A model generated the notes under the pieces. It was not told the origin of the DNA. It made no database searches and saw nothing but the letters and a program-made list of their open reading frames with translations. From contig JAMPIV010015268.1 in the NCBI GenBank assembly GCA_024509875.1, positions 1 through 64,000 on the forward strand: a stretch of DNA of 64,000 bases. Direction: 5' to 3'. Within the stretch, counting starts at the first letter, position 1; each line of letters starts with the position of its first letter. Positions 1-12,700 of this stretch are shown piece after piece. A program made the translations under genes and the position numbers. This DNA comes from Oreohelix idahoensis. Taxonomy: Eukaryota > Mollusca > Gastropoda > Stylommatophora > Oreohelicidae.

Positions 1-295
1 AAAAGATAAAGAAGTCCTAAATACCACACGATGATCTTTGAACAAAACAAACAACCAGGTATTATCGCACACATTCGCACCCTACAAGAATTTTACCACT
101 AACAATTGCGATCACCGATAGACCATAGTAAAAATAAATCATAAACAAAAAAAAATTTTTTCTCTGTCAGCTACAAAAACTATCCATATTAAATACATTA
201 CATGTACATCACAACTTTGTATATTTCAACTTTAGATTGATTGTAATTCCTGTTTCCCCATTTAGGCTATGACAACTCAGGTAACATATTAAATT
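1..295 (+). mobile_element. Diverged LTR relic of the A/B retrotransposon family
   Basis: The stretch from about 37 to 290 follows the LTR of elements A and B (compare 22,020-22,210). It shares the run of AC-rich sequence after GAACAAAACAAA, the block CATATTAAATACATT, and the block around TTGATTGTAATTCCTG ending in CAGGTAACATATT. Many substitutions and small indels separate it from the LTRs at 20-36 kb. It is either an old relic or a poorly resolved consensus. No coding sequence is present. Confidence 0.6.
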
Positions 296-830
296 ACCAT
301 CAGAGCCTCACTATGTGGGCCCAAGGTCTGTCCTGCCACCAAATGATGTGGTTCGGGCCGGGGGGGGACCAAAAAGAATGCAAAAATTCCCTCCAATTTT
401 CATGGATCTGTTCCGGGCAGGGGTGGGTTGAGAGCAAATATCTGTTCTAGGTCTCATGGGTATAAAGTTTACCTCATGACAACTCGCCATCTAGCGTCCA
501 TCGTTTCCGGCTGTTTACATGCGTCCAGTTTCGTGAACAACAAGACGGTCGACTTCTTGGTTCGGACAATCGTAGTACAGTGGTACCACCTTCGACTTTT
601 CGCGCTGGTTGGGGAATAATTTATTACTTTGGACAGTGAGAATCAAGAGCTACGAAAAATACTGTTAAAGAGAGAGAGGGAGACTCTTTCATTAATAAGA
701 ATGCAAAAATCAACTGAAGGGAATAAAGTTTTTTCAATCTCACGATAGAAGATTTTAGTAGAGATATAAAAAAAAGACAGAAGAAAAGAATCGGTGAGAA
801 GTCCGTTTAAAACGACAAAGATATAAACAG
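296..830 (+). repeat. LTR-like dispersed repeat, copy 1
   Basis: This stretch matches 61,770-62,240 in the same orientation. Shared blocks include GATCTGTTCCGGGCAGGGG, CGTCCATCGTTTCCGGCTG and GGGAATAATTTATTACTTTG. Both copies carry a TATAAA (here 461-466) and, about 260 bp downstream, an AATAAA (here 722-727), as expected for an LTR with promoter and polyadenylation signal. The copy ends near 826, where copy 2 also ends. Short open frames across it are not conserved between copies. I infer a solo or partial LTR of a family different from A/B/C. Confidence 0.55.
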
Positions 831-1639
831 CCTTTATAGAATAATAAAAACCAAAACAGTCCAAACGATAGAAGATACAAAAATACAGAGAATTTGAGAA
901 AGAATATTTAATAATATAATTATTTATGAGAAGATGTGCATATTTTTATTACTTTCCCTTATTTTTAGATGATTTTTATTTTAAGTTTGTATTACAGAAT
1001 AGCAGAAGTTCGGGAAATAAGTAGGATCTGGTTTTTACTGTTATATAACGTTAACTTATTTGAATAAGTTTTTTAAATCAAAAATACGTTATTATATAAC
1101 ATTATAGTGGATGCCGGAACTATTCGCACTGCACACGAAGGGGAAAGACCGTTACAGGCCAGCGCCGTACTGAGCGATGTCTTCAGTACGGGCTCATTAC
1201 CATGTTTTACGAATAATGGCGCAAAAAAGAAGCTTCTCAGCGTTCAACTCCAGCAGCCTGAAGAGCCACCCCCTTATCAACCTACCATCGATTGAAAGGA
1301 CAAGGGTCGGTATTCACCCTCTCGATAGGTTCTGTTGGAACCGCCTTCTTTTACGTTATAAGTGTGTGGCGCCCATGGCCCTACAGTAACCAGATCTGCC
1401 TCCTGACTCGCCGACATTCAATTATCTCTTTACCATTATTATTCGTTAGATGAGCCGAGAAGTTCTCTTCCAAGCCCGTTTACGTCCCCATACGCCTATC
1501 TCTAATTAACCCGCCCAGTTTGACCATGTATAAAGACCTATTGCAGGCCGATCACCGCCGAGTGCGACATAATTAAGTCGACATTGACTCGCCCCGGTAT
1601 ACAGTATGGTGAGAGTAGCGGTATACAGAAGATCTGTCA
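831..1639. other. No recognisable gene
   Basis: AT-rich sequence to about 1,105, then more balanced sequence. The only structure seen is a perfect 9-bp inverted repeat, CCGTACTGA / TCAGTACGG, with a 9-base loop at 1,165-1,191. Two overlapping open frames of 62-70 codons at 1,107-1,389 show no domain and no supporting signal. Confidence 0.5.
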
Positions 1640-2850
1640 GATGCTAATCATTAGCCCCCCCCCCCCACGAACCCCCCGCCCTGCTTCTCCTACAACCCCC
1701 GTACTGGAACCCCCCCCGCTGAACCCATCCCCAGGACCCTACCAACATTGATCACCCCCCCCCCCACTCCCCCCCCCACCCGCCACCCCCAAACACATAA
1801 GCCCAACAACCTATAACCATCCCCCTATGAACCCCCCACCCCACACCCCCACACCAGAGAAATAAAAACAACACCACCATTCTAAACAGTCAACGGCATA
1901 AACACACTGACACCATTGCAAGTGGACCGCACCCTCAAGCATCCATGCGTGAACAGCTGGTACCCCCAGCATATTCATACACCTCTTGCAATAAATGTAA
2001 AAAAACATCACAAACCCAACCAACGGGCTACACAAACACCACACGTCATGCCAGTCACTTTGACCACGGACACACGCGACTCCATCAACGGATTGACACA
2101 CCACACACATTACCCTACACATCCCCCCCCCCCCCCCCCACACCCCACACACCCCCAACCACACACACCCTGCAAACCAACACCACCCACCAACACCCAA
2201 CCCCCCCCCCCCACCCCCCAAAACCACCCCCCACCCCCCCCCACCCAACCCCCCCCACACACCCCCCCACAAACCCCCCCCCCCCCCCAAACCCCCCCAC
2301 CCCCCCCCAACCCCCCCCCCACCCACAACCACCCCCCCAACAACACACCCACACACACACACCCCACACCCCACAAAACCCCACCCCCCACCCCCAAACA
2401 CCCAACACAAAACCCCACACCCACCCCCCAACCCCCCCCCACCCACCCAACCACCACACCCACCCACCCACAAAAAACCCACACCATGAACACACACCCA
2501 CCCACCCCCAAACAAACCCCACAAACCCAACACCACAACCACACAAACCCCACACCAACCCCCACACACACACCCCACCCCAACACAACCCAACAAAACA
2601 CACCCACCCCCCCCCCAACACACACCCCACCAATCCCCCATACACAACCCCCCACCCAACCACACAAACTCCAAACCCCTAACTACCACACGTCCCACCC
2701 AACCCAACAATGCCACATACAAACGTCCCCCACCACCAACCATTCCAAAACCCCCACTTCCTAAAACTATCAACCTCGGGCCATTCCCAAACCACCCAAA
2801 ACACAAACCCCCAAACCTTCCCACAACCCCCCCTAAACAACACAACAATG
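1640..2850. repeat. C-rich (CCCA/CCCACA-like) low-complexity block
   Basis: The plus strand is almost entirely C and A, with C-runs of up to about 15 bases; G and T are nearly absent between 2,110 and 2,700. The reverse strand is therefore a long G-run tract. Long open frames exist in several frames on both strands only because stop codons need T. Entry and exit are gradual, and C excess over G continues more weakly to about 4,100. This is a simple-sequence block or a consensus artefact, not a gene. Confidence 0.8.
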
Positions 2851-5800
2851 TGCCATTATCGTGTCAAAAATAATATCGCACATTATGCTTTCCCAAAGCA
2901 GTCTTTGTTACCAGCGAATCTATCCCACCCTAAGTTAATTTTAGCACACAACCATAAAAAGTGGGGATATGTTATATAGGCAAATTACTTTGCAATAAAA
3001 GTCCTTAGGGTTAAATACCTGAAAGTAAATTTAGTAATTAGAGTAAAAAATTACATCCAAAAAACGGCCTTGCTCATTCTTTACGTAACTTGATACCATA
3101 TGCCTTCCCACTAATACAATTTTAAAAACTTAAAAAGTCCCCCCCCCGTACTTCTACCCTACCCAAACAAACCACATGAACATCACTTAGTCCCTCCTCC
3201 CCTGCCCCTTATGCCGGCTTTCAAGGTTTGCAATAGTACAGAACCCAACGAAGAAAAACCTAACCACTTACCCTAATCATCAAAAAATTCTGCATTACGG
3301 CGTAAAATTTTACAATGCTTCGCATATAGACGCCAATGTCCCCCCATCAAACAGTCTTAAAGCCCAGACGTGTATTAGCCGGGTCAGTCCGTCCAAACCC
3401 TCGCACGAATCAATAACTGTCCCCCTATTCGACCATGCAAGTGATTTCTGACCCCACCATCCTGCAAACCTCCAACACCAACCGTAGTAACCCCCTTGAA
3501 GCTGTACACAATTCAAGAAAGTTCATCTGAACCAGTTTACTAACCAAACTACACGCAAATGTTAGCGAAAACCCAAATAATAAAAAAAAATCGAATGCGG
3601 ATATCATTTAAATTGGATACCCCACGTCATGATGTCACTCATTGTCCTTTACAATCTGAACGTTAATAGGATGCCTCCTAAAAATTCTCTGGTTAAAGAG
3701 TAATCCCGCACATTGCCTTACCGCTAACTGTCAATTATCGATCCGCGTACTTTGATCAGAACAAAAATTACTTGATTTACTATGTCAAAACAATCCAAAG
3801 ATCTAGGCCTTTGCAAATAGTCTACCAGTATTTATTTTTCTAAACATTACCCATAACGACGCAACAAACAATTACGATTAACATTACCAACCCGATCCGA
3901 CAGACAATACGGAATAAAAATTCCCTTAATATGTTACAGTGAACCCCTATTCCTGCAAATCAAATTTCTAAAATTTCCCTGGAATAAATTGAAAAATCTT
4001 ACCCTATTTTGATACTACCACAAACAGTCACGACATACTTTTAACCACAATACTTACCTGAGCCCGATGCTGGTCCAGGCCATGCATATACTCAGTGCAA
4101 CAGTCAGTTATTCGTGTTCCAGAGTGGTTTAGCCTCTTCCTGGTAGCCAGAGCGGGCCTGCAATGATATAATAATAATTATTCCACCTAAGGGTTCCGTC
4201 TTATCATTTTCTTAGCAGCAAATAGTTTTTTTATATTAAATTATAAGAAAAACGTATTCACGTATATATATATTATATTGCAATATTATATAAAAATACA
4301 TAAACCCATATAATATAATATTAATCCATATATATCAATATATAAATAGGGATGCCAAACCTCCAAATAATACCTTCCCATGCCACAATTACTAACAACT
4401 ATACAATTTATTACAATTTCATAGCTTCAGATACGCCTCTCAGACAGAAATATTTTCCTTTTTTGTTAACACGCAGAAACTCACATCCCCTAGGTTATTA
4501 TCCGTTTTAAGAAACCCCCCATTACCCACCGTAAATTTAGCGTAATCCGTCAAAACCCATATTTATTTCCCAACCCGATCAATTAATCCCCTTAAAAAAA
4601 CCAATCCTCAGGACCTCATTGGCCCCCCACTATGTGCCCCCAATAAAATGGTCCCCGGGTTTCCTTCAAGTAAATAGGTGATCTCAGTGCGGACAAAGTG
4701 CCTGTAACATCCACCATAGCTGGGTTCGTAATCTGGCTTAGAAAATGATATCTTTGTCTACATTGGGTCCTAAAAAACTTGCAAGCCTCAATATCTTCAC
4801 CACACACAAATTGCAAAACCTTATAATGTTTACATTTTGAATAAGATAGCTTACCTGCAATCGAATTACTCTTTTCTGTATTCCTAGGTTTCCTTGAGTC
4901 CGTAAAATCATCCTGAAAACAGGGGGAACTTAGGGATGTCGAGCTCCATACCATTATTCTCACGCTAAGAATAAGAAAGACTAATGAACGTGTTAACCTC
5001 CCTTGCAAAATGATCAAATCATAGTTTATAAACCATATACCCCCAACAATTGACAGCGTCCCATTCAGACCCAGGGAGCCTGTTGGAAACTTTCTAGTAG
5101 AAAAATTGCCCACTATCTGCAACAGTTAAGCCGGGGCATAACGCAATGGTTTTGTTTATAGTCTGCCATATTACTTTCCCCCACCCCACAATACAATTAA
5201 CCATGATACCCTTTGTTATAGCCTTTATCACCTCGCAATAACCAGGCGTGGCCCATCGTGCCTAACCCACGCAAATTCACCCCTATGCGTAGAACCACTT
5301 TCAATTACCCTGGTGAATAACTGCGCACAATTATTATTAAAAATAAACTTGCCCAAAATTACTCCCCCCTGTCAGTTGCGTGCCCCTCGTAAAATAGCAG
5401 CCTGACAACGCTAGTGTTACTTATGGAATGTATGAAGATTGATTCATCCTCGGGTGGGCCATACAACCAGCGCGCTAATTCCCAGAGCAATTAGCAGTCA
5501 AAAACGCTTCCCGACAATTTGCTTTCATTTTCGACTTATTCTTTTTTTGCGGACAGTGATAAATGAAAAATTGAATCGGTTATCGGATCAATAATAACCC
5601 GGTTCAAAGCGATTACCCAGATGCATATTGGAGTGTACATGTATTCCTATTTCTAATTTCCACGATGGAGCACAACCCTATCCAGGGAAAACATCAAAGG
5701 CTTCCATATGGCGGAAATGAGCCTAAAACAGTTGTTGAAAAGAATTAACAATCAGGGAACTGAGTCCTGATTCTATCTGCATTTTGTGACTTATTTGGGA

Positions 5801-6436
5801 AAAGACAAACTGGAACGCATATGTATCTCCCAGACTATAAAGTGCCACTCCGGGACATGAAAGACTAGCATCTCATGTCTCATAGTTGACCCACGTTGTG
5901 CGCCGCAATTGTCAAAGGAAACACAGAAGTACTTGATGACATGGACATCAATACAGTCCGTTCCTAGATCTTATCCCATCACCGTTAATCTCACCAACAT
6001 CACCCTAATCACCACCATCAACACCATTATTACCATTTATCACCATCATCACGCCCGCCCAAAGAGTCGTCCTACCAATTGCAGTGGTCAATCATACTGT
6101 TGTTGCGGCGTCTTTACGGATGGAGTATTGCAAACCACAAGACTTAACGGGTTCTCATACTTAACGCTTCAGAATTAACTATAACATCTAATAATCCATT
6201 GGTGACAACCGGACAGAAAACTCTGATCCAGCCACCGCTTTCCCAAATTGTCACGGATTGCCTCCCCCCTACTTTGCCAAGTATATCTTTCAACAGTGAC
6301 CAAAACACTCAAGAGTATTTAATATTGAGCGTCCAACCCGGTCATCTAACTTTCCGTGCGCGAAGATTAAACTCTTGGCAGGGATTGTGTAGAGAGATCT
6401 TTGCCTTTCTTTCCTTCTTTCTTTGTTAATCCTTAG
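2851..6436. other. No recognisable gene
   Basis: No domain, repeat partner or RNA gene was recognised. There is an AT-rich patch of TATA repeats at about 4,250-4,345 and a short CACCAT/ATCACC-rich stretch at about 5,985-6,055. The longest open frame, 168 codons on the minus strand at 4,616-5,122, has no recognisable domain or low-complexity bias and may be chance. Confidence 0.4.
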
Positions 6437-6459
6437 GGGGCCGCCGACCGTCAAAGCAG

Positions 6460-8143
6460 TCAAAGCCAGTGGCCTACGCCCTGTTGGCGTCTTGTAGGGC
6501 AACAACAAATTGATTCCACTTTGCTCGGTCGGTGGCCATCCTTCGTACAGTGCCCCAACTCTGGTTCATTCTTTGCATCCAGCCTCCACAGTCCTCCGCC
6601 AGGTTGTTTTTGGTCGGCCTCTCTTTCGTTTTCCTTCAGGGGTCCAAAGCATAGCTGTTCTTGTGATGGCATCGGGGTCTCTTCTGAGGACATGGCCAAC
6701 CCAGCTCCAGCGTCTGCCAGCTATGATGGTGTGCATGTCCTCTTGCTTGCTCCGAGTAAGCAGATCTTGGTTGGTGAGGATGATATTTCGGCGTGGCCAA
6801 AAATATTCCGGAGAATTTTTTCTTAGGCATTGTTGTGTGAAAAGAGGACAATTTCGACATTTCCTTCTCTGTAACTCTCCAGCATTCCGCACCATAGAGA
6901 AGCACAGAAAGCACACAGCTCTGATATAATCTTTAATTTTGTGCTTGTGCTGTACTGAGAGTACTTTCAGATGTTGTTTAGACTAAAAAAGGCTGTTCTT
7001 GCTTTGTTCATTCTGTTGTTGATGTCTTTGCTTGCTCCGCCGTCTGGTGTTACTATGCATCCTAGGTATGTGAAGGCGTCTGTCTGTTCCAGTTGCTGAT
7101 TTCTTACTGATATGGGCTTAGGGTTGCTCACATTGAGCGTCATGACCTCTGTCTTCTTTAGATTGATGTTCAAGCCCACCTGCTGGCTATACTTATTAAG
7201 CCTTTCCGTTTTTTCCTGGATGTGTTGATGTGAATGTGCTAGTAGTGCAATGTCATCTGCATATTCCAGATCTTCCAATGTAGAAAATGTAGTCCATCTT
7301 ATTCCTCTTGGACTGCCCTCTGTTGTCTGGCGCATCACCAAGTCTATGACTGTTAAAAATAGAGTGGTTGATAAGGGGCATCCCTGTCGTACTCCAGTCT
7401 TCACCTCAAAGGTTAGGTTGCTCTGCCCAATGCTACACGTAAAGTTGGCATAAAGGCTTTTTATGATTGACACTATGCAGCTTGGAATTTAATAAGCCCT
7501 CAGAATTTTCCATATACTGTCCCTATGTACTTGTATACTGTCAAAAGTCTTTTCAAAATGAACAAAATTAATGTACAAGCTGTCTTTGCCATTCTGAGCA
7601 CTGCTCTATAATGTTCCTGAGGGTAACTACACATCTTCTGTTCTTTCTAAATCCTGCTTGTTCTTTCCTCAGTTTGTGGTCTACTGCTTTTGAAATTCTC
7701 TGTATAATTATCCTGCCTAATATTTTGCTGGGAACTGAGAGAAGAGTTATTCCTCTCCAATTATTGCAGTCTGCAAGATCTCCCTTCTTGGGCAATTTGA
7801 CACTTATTCCTTTGTTCCACTCTGTTGGTGTTGTCCCTGTTTTCCAGACTTGTGCAAATAGTGGTTCTAATAGTTCTGCTGCTAGCTCTGGGTCTGTCTT
7901 AAATAGCTCTGCATTTAAGTTATCATGACCAGGAGCTTTTCCATTCTCTAACCCTTTGATTGCTGTGATGATTTCTTCCCCTCGTTTGATGTCTGTATTA
8001 ACATCTAGATCATTTTCACCCTCAGGAACATTCAATTGTGTCTCTGGTGGTTCCTTATTCAGAGTTTCTCTGAAATGCTCTGCCCATCTTGTTTCCTGTC
8101 CCTCCACTGCCGCGATGAGACTTCCTTGCCCATCTCTTACCAA
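6460..8143 (-). pseudogene. LINE reverse transcriptase and C-terminal domain, broken
   Basis: The first frame (8,143-7,568) carries the RT N-terminal motifs: GLENGKAPGHDNLNAELFK, PLFAQVWKTGTTPTEWNKG, and NNWRGITLLSVPSKIL with an RxISKAVDHKLRKEQAGFR block. The second frame (7,473-6,967) has GVRQGCPLSTTLF, the catalytic EYADDIALLAHS and the GLNINLKKTEVM motif. Between them (7,474-7,567) a KSIQVHRDSIWKILR-like stretch is frameshifted. A third piece (6,916-6,460) gives WSWVGHVLRRD and the arginine/lysine-rich end. RT palm residues are present, but at least two frame breaks and a stop after KILRAY separate the parts. Confidence 0.8.
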
Positions 8144-8539
8144 TGTAATATTGTTTGCACCTCGTTTTCCACTGATGATTTTAGTTATTTTGTATACTGT
8201 GCTTTGTTCTCAGTGCTGCCTCTTCCGCCTGTCCCGCAAGGTCATCCAGAAATGTCCTTCTGTTAGCACGGGTTTGACGTTTAACTTCCCTGTCCAGCTG
8301 ACTGCACTGTTCACTATATATTGCCTTTAATCTGGGAGACCCAGCTTCTGTCTTCTTTCTTCCCATTTCCTTTCTCTTCGCTATGGTGTTATCCAGTCTT
8401 GGCTCTTTCTTTCCTGGAATCCCAAGCATGACTTGCAGCTTTCCTTGTATATTGTTGAGATGATGTTGAATCTCTGGTCAACATCATCGGTCTCTGTTTC
8501 TTTTCCTGGCTTTTGATAAATCTCATATCTTCTCTTTAC

Positions 8540-9715
8540 GTCGACCCCCCACGAAAAGCTTTTCTGGTGAGGGGATCCTTCAGTTTCGTGATGTTGTATC
8601 TTTTCTGTTTGACTGCAACTGGTCCAGCAGCTCTGAGTTTCACTTTCAGTCTTGCTACTACTAGGTCACACACGGGCTGAATCACCCGTTTGCCAGTAAC
8701 TTTGATTACGGAAACCAAAAAACAAACGGATTGATTTTGTCGTTGCCCCTAAAGACGCCATTAGACGTGATGGGAACAACGGCTAAGAAAATCTATTCGT
8801 TTGTTGCCCTTAAGACGCCACTTAGGCGTAATGTGCTACTGACCTGCCTTTTGACGGTCGTTGGCTAAGGACATCGGAATGAAGAAGAAAAGAAGAAGAC
8901 TATAGGTGATAGAAACACTTCCAACATCTGCGCCTCTTCTTACTTTCACGTCTCTGTAGATGCATGTCTCCTCCCCATCTGCATTGATCATTATGTGAAT
9001 TCTATCTGGTTTTCTGCCTCGTCCGTTTTGGTGATTCCCATGTTAACTTGTGCACTCCATTGTGTGTGGTGAAAAAAAAGTGTTCCCTCCAATGACCAGG
9101 TTGTTAATACTGCAGAAGCTTTATTAATTTGTCCCCATTCTCATTTGCTGTTTTTCCACTGCCCGCATTTCCCCATTACTCTTTCCGTTATAATTATTGA
9201 GTGCTCCCACTCTTTCGCATTTAGGTCTCCCATTCATTACTATAATTTGAGATCGTACCTGGGTGTAGTTTCATATTTCTTTTTTGTAACCTGTTTGATA
9301 AGAACTCGTCCTTGATCTCTTCATCACTGTCGTTTGTTGGTGCATAGCAATTGTATAAATTGTAGTGTTGGTGAACCTCCCCTTAGCCTTGCTCTTATCA
9401 GTCTGTTGTTGATGGGTTTTTCCATTCCAGTAAAGACCTTTCCCATTCCTTTCTTCAGGATAATGGCTACACCTTCGTTGTGCTGACCATCCTCTCTCTG
9501 CCAGAATAAAAGTACTGTTCTCCCCTGTAGCTGTTTTTATTCTCCCCTACCTGTCCATGGGTGCTCTCGCTTCTATTCCCAGGATATGTATCTTGTAGTT
9601 CCTCATCCTCTGCTGTGATTTGTCTCAGTTTTCCTGCCTCATTCATAGTTCTGACGTTCCAAAAACCACTTCTGGTTTCGTGTTTTGCGTCTGGCGGTCG
9701 GGGCATCCGTTTTTT
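8540..9715 (-). pseudogene. LINE apurinic/apyrimidinic-like endonuclease, broken
   Basis: The N-terminus shows GFWNVRTMNEAGKLRQI, the usual opening of the LINE endonuclease fold. After a frameshift come fragments resembling GVAIILKKG, INNRLIRARLRG, an N-x-NGDKLIK stretch, and INADGEETCIYRDVKVRRG with GADVGS. The GSDH-type ending is destroyed by the SINE insertion, after which VVARLKVKLR resumes at about 8,660. In an intact element this domain nicks target DNA to prime reverse transcription. Multiple frameshifts between 9,100 and 9,600 make it non-functional as assembled. Confidence 0.75.
8668..8905 (+). mobile_element. Short SINE-like element, copy 1 (inside the LINE)
   Basis: About 80-85% similar to 16,524-16,735. 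Both have the block CCCGTTTGCCAGT, CTTTGATTACGGAAAC, two internal copies of a unit containing GTTGCCC...AAGACGCCA...GGCGT, and a GAAGAAG-rich 3' end. The end part (CACTGAC..GC.TTTG.CGGTCGTTGGC.AAGGA) matches the terminal 70 bp of the LINE at 6,437-6,510 and the fragment at 50,281. It interrupts the endonuclease reading frame between the GADVGS and LVVAR motifs. Exact duplication ends are unclear (CTACTAGGT versus CTATAGGT). Confidence 0.75.
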
Positions 9716-9730
9716 CAGGAGGGAATGTAG

Positions 9731-12700
9731 ATTAGAAGGTTAATTAATACTTCTACCTGAAGGGAGGATACGGTGCGTTTTTACAAGACATTCACCGGAC
9801 GTTCACGAACAATGTTGCATTGTGGCCCCTCACCAAACTGGAACAATCTGTTAACGCATGGATATCTGGAACCGTCGCCATATTCGATCCTATGGTTGAG
9901 AAGGATGTTTTAAAAACCAATCACGGTTTACCCCCCCCTTGGAAGCCGATTACCACCCCAACCCTGGGACAGGTTAAGTAATCCCAACGAAATGAACTTC
10001 TTAATAAGGTATAGCCCTAATGTTTAACTATGTCAACAAAAAATATGGCTAACGTGGTTTTTATATATACGATTAACTATTTCTGGTAATGGGAGACTCA
10101 ATGCGCTGGCCATGTAAAATGTTTGGTTACCGAACTTTTTTTTTTTACGCTGGCAACCAGGCGGTTTACTAGGTTCAAGCAGCCCGGGCGTGGCATTTGA
10201 AGCAGGGTGTCATAAAAAAAAAACCTGGTGGGGTCAGGGGACTTTGACTGAAAACCCTGAAGAGCCTCCTCCCTAAAAATAAAATTTCCCTCTATGATGG
10301 GAAGAAGCGAAGCACCTGACCCGAGTTTGAAGGAAAGTCCCATGAGGAATTTTCCCCAGCTTCGTAATGACATGTCCATTGGGCCCGAAGGGCTGAAAGG
10401 TGGTTAAAAAAAAAACGTATTCTGGCTCCCATACGTTTTGCTTTCATACAATATAAACTGAATCAACTATTATTTATGTTGTTTTTAAAACAACAGTAAC
10501 AAATTTAATATTGAAATAGACTATAACAGGGTTGACAAAACAATTAAAATATGGAAAGAAAAAGTGTAGAAATTTTGATCAGTTTATAAACTATTTTTCT
10601 CATCCTTGAGATGGGGTAGGTGGGAACATTTAACTGGCCTTGATATACTTAACGTATTAACTAGAATTTGTGGGGTCCCAGCTGTTAAAAAGTGCCTTTC
10701 AGTTTATCAAATTGGCTTGTATGAGTGAGTCCCCCCTACAGCTGTGGTTTCAAAACAATTCAGTGATGACGAAAGCCTTCCCACACTCTCTATTTGGCCA
10801 CTAATCCATGGGTGGCTTATGGAAATGGACAAAAACAACCTTTTCCTCTCCACAACTAGAGAGCAAGGTGAAGCGTTAATACCTCAAATCCGTCCCTGAG
10901 GGCGTTGTTAACCATTCGAACTTTAGAATAAATAAGAAGAAACAAATGCCAGCCTGAGTAACATTTGATCTCAAACAGCAAACTAACAACAGCCCATTGT
11001 CCCCTGCGCTCCATTTTGTTTTTCACCAGATGTTATAACCTTCATCAGAAGAATTAAATTTACCCTGAGCACAATGACAGTGACTCAGGGGGGGAATAAA
11101 GTGATGTGAAAAATTCCCATATCCACTCTGATAAAGCTTTGTTAACTAGAGAAAATTCGTCTGAGTGCCATAAACCCGAATGATTTTGAAAACCTGAATT
11201 ACAATTTTAAAAAGAGGCTACATAATTCTATCACAAAGATAATATGTTTAAACTTTAGTGCACGGCGATGTGATGTTTTTTTCAACACATTCATTGCTTA
11301 CCAGTCCGGGATGTCCAGTGGGGTCGCTCTGCGTCGGGTTTCCCGCAACGATTTTAGTGATAAGAAACAACACCATCCATGCCCATAAAAAGTCCCTATA
11401 TCATGGTGAAGAGGTTATATATTTTCATAATGTTATTGAGGTTGCCAGTCTCATATATAGTCCCACTAGCAAGAAAAACATGTTAAATTCATATGCGTAC
11501 CTTTTAATTAAAATGTTTACCACGTCCCCCCCCCCACCCATGGTGTAACATACCGTGAACCTCCCCTGCACAGAGGGTTAAGAATTGAACACACCTCCAC
11601 CTTTGGTTAGATGCGTTTCGAAGACACTTTTGGATTAACTGGGGAAAATAGAAAAATTCCAACCTGAACGTCGGGCATCACAAAATATGTTCCTCTGCGA
11701 AATCAACTTGTTTTGGAATTTCACACAAAATATAAATTCCTCTCTAACGACTGGGGTCTGGGGAAAAATTAGAAGTTAATTCCTCCTGACGACATAGTTT
11801 CTCCTGCGAGAATCATAACCTGAGATCTGGGGAAACTTGGTCCCCAAAGTCCTCTTGTTAGACTGGTGAATCTGATTCCTCCCCTGTTTCCCCCCCAGTC
11901 TTGTTTTATATTAAAAGTACTAAATACTGGTCCCTGTTAAATTTTTACAAGTCTATGGTACTTTAAATATGCGGGTTTTTACTGTTAAGATTTTTTGTTT
12001 GTCAGCCCAGTTGACCCCTAACATATCGTTGGCCCCTTTCATGCCCCCCTGAACAACTAACATAAAGTAATCGGAATCTCTAAGTTGCCAATAGGACTCA
12101 CTGTGATCCTATTCTTGGAGTTGTAATTTCTTCAATACCCCCGCCCCACAATGCGGTATCTAGACTGTGTGTTCCCAGTGTCCATGGATTTCACACTACA
12201 TTAATTGTACAGTTTTTCCTTTAAACATCCAGCTTGGGTTTCCGCTGAATGTTTCCTAACTTCAAAATCCATTGTAACCCTTTCTGGCAACCCCCCAAAT
12301 CCTCTCACTAGCACTACGAATTGGGTCTATATTTGCCTCCCTTATAAGTCAATTACTCAACCCGCTCGTATTTGAAAATATAAGTTCAATTTAATAATAC
12401 ACATTGATTAACCTCTACAGACGTGTAATGTCATTTTCGCTTACATACGACTTCCGGCAACCGCTACTGCCTGCTTCCCATTACAATATTGCCCTCTGGA
12501 CCGGTGTTATTTTTGTGGCGTACAAATGACGAAATCATAGGATTTGTCGCTTTGATTCCCCTGTGTTTACCACGCCCAGACCAATCTAATGGTTCTGAAT
12601 ATCAGCACCCTGCCCCAAACACAAGCTTTAAGGATAACTTACAAGCACCCGTCCGCTTGAAAAGATGGGTCAGACAGTAAATTGATGATCCCCACGATAA

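Larger units (their letters stand above)
6437..9730 (-). mobile_element. Decayed RTE-like LINE (endonuclease + reverse transcriptase)
   Basis: Read on the minus strand, the order is endonuclease N-terminus (about 9,715), endonuclease C-terminus (about 8,910-9,020 and 8,540-8,670), reverse transcriptase (8,143-6,967), and a C-terminal domain with the WTPEGKRKRGRPKTTWRRTV signature (about 6,600-6,680). The 3' end, at the low-coordinate side, is a purine-rich AAAGAAAGAAGG-type tail at about 6,405-6,436. The element carries several frameshifts and stops and is split by a SINE at 8,668-8,905. Its last 70 bp match the tail of that SINE. The clade assignment rests on overall resemblance. Confidence 0.85.

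Noticed and set aside
1165..1191. Perfect 9-bp hairpin as a terminator or histone-type stem-loop
   Set aside because: The sequence does not fit the histone stem-loop, and no gene lies upstream; a 9-bp inverted repeat can occur by chance in 64 kb.
1811..2848. Open frames of 180-345 codons on both strands in the C-rich block
   Set aside because: Open only because the sequence lacks T on one strand and A-rich stops on the other; composition is pure low complexity (Gly/Val/Trp or Pro/Thr/His).
4616..5122. 168-codon minus-strand frame
   Set aside because: No recognisable domain, no conserved partner in the window, and the surrounding sequence looks unreliable.
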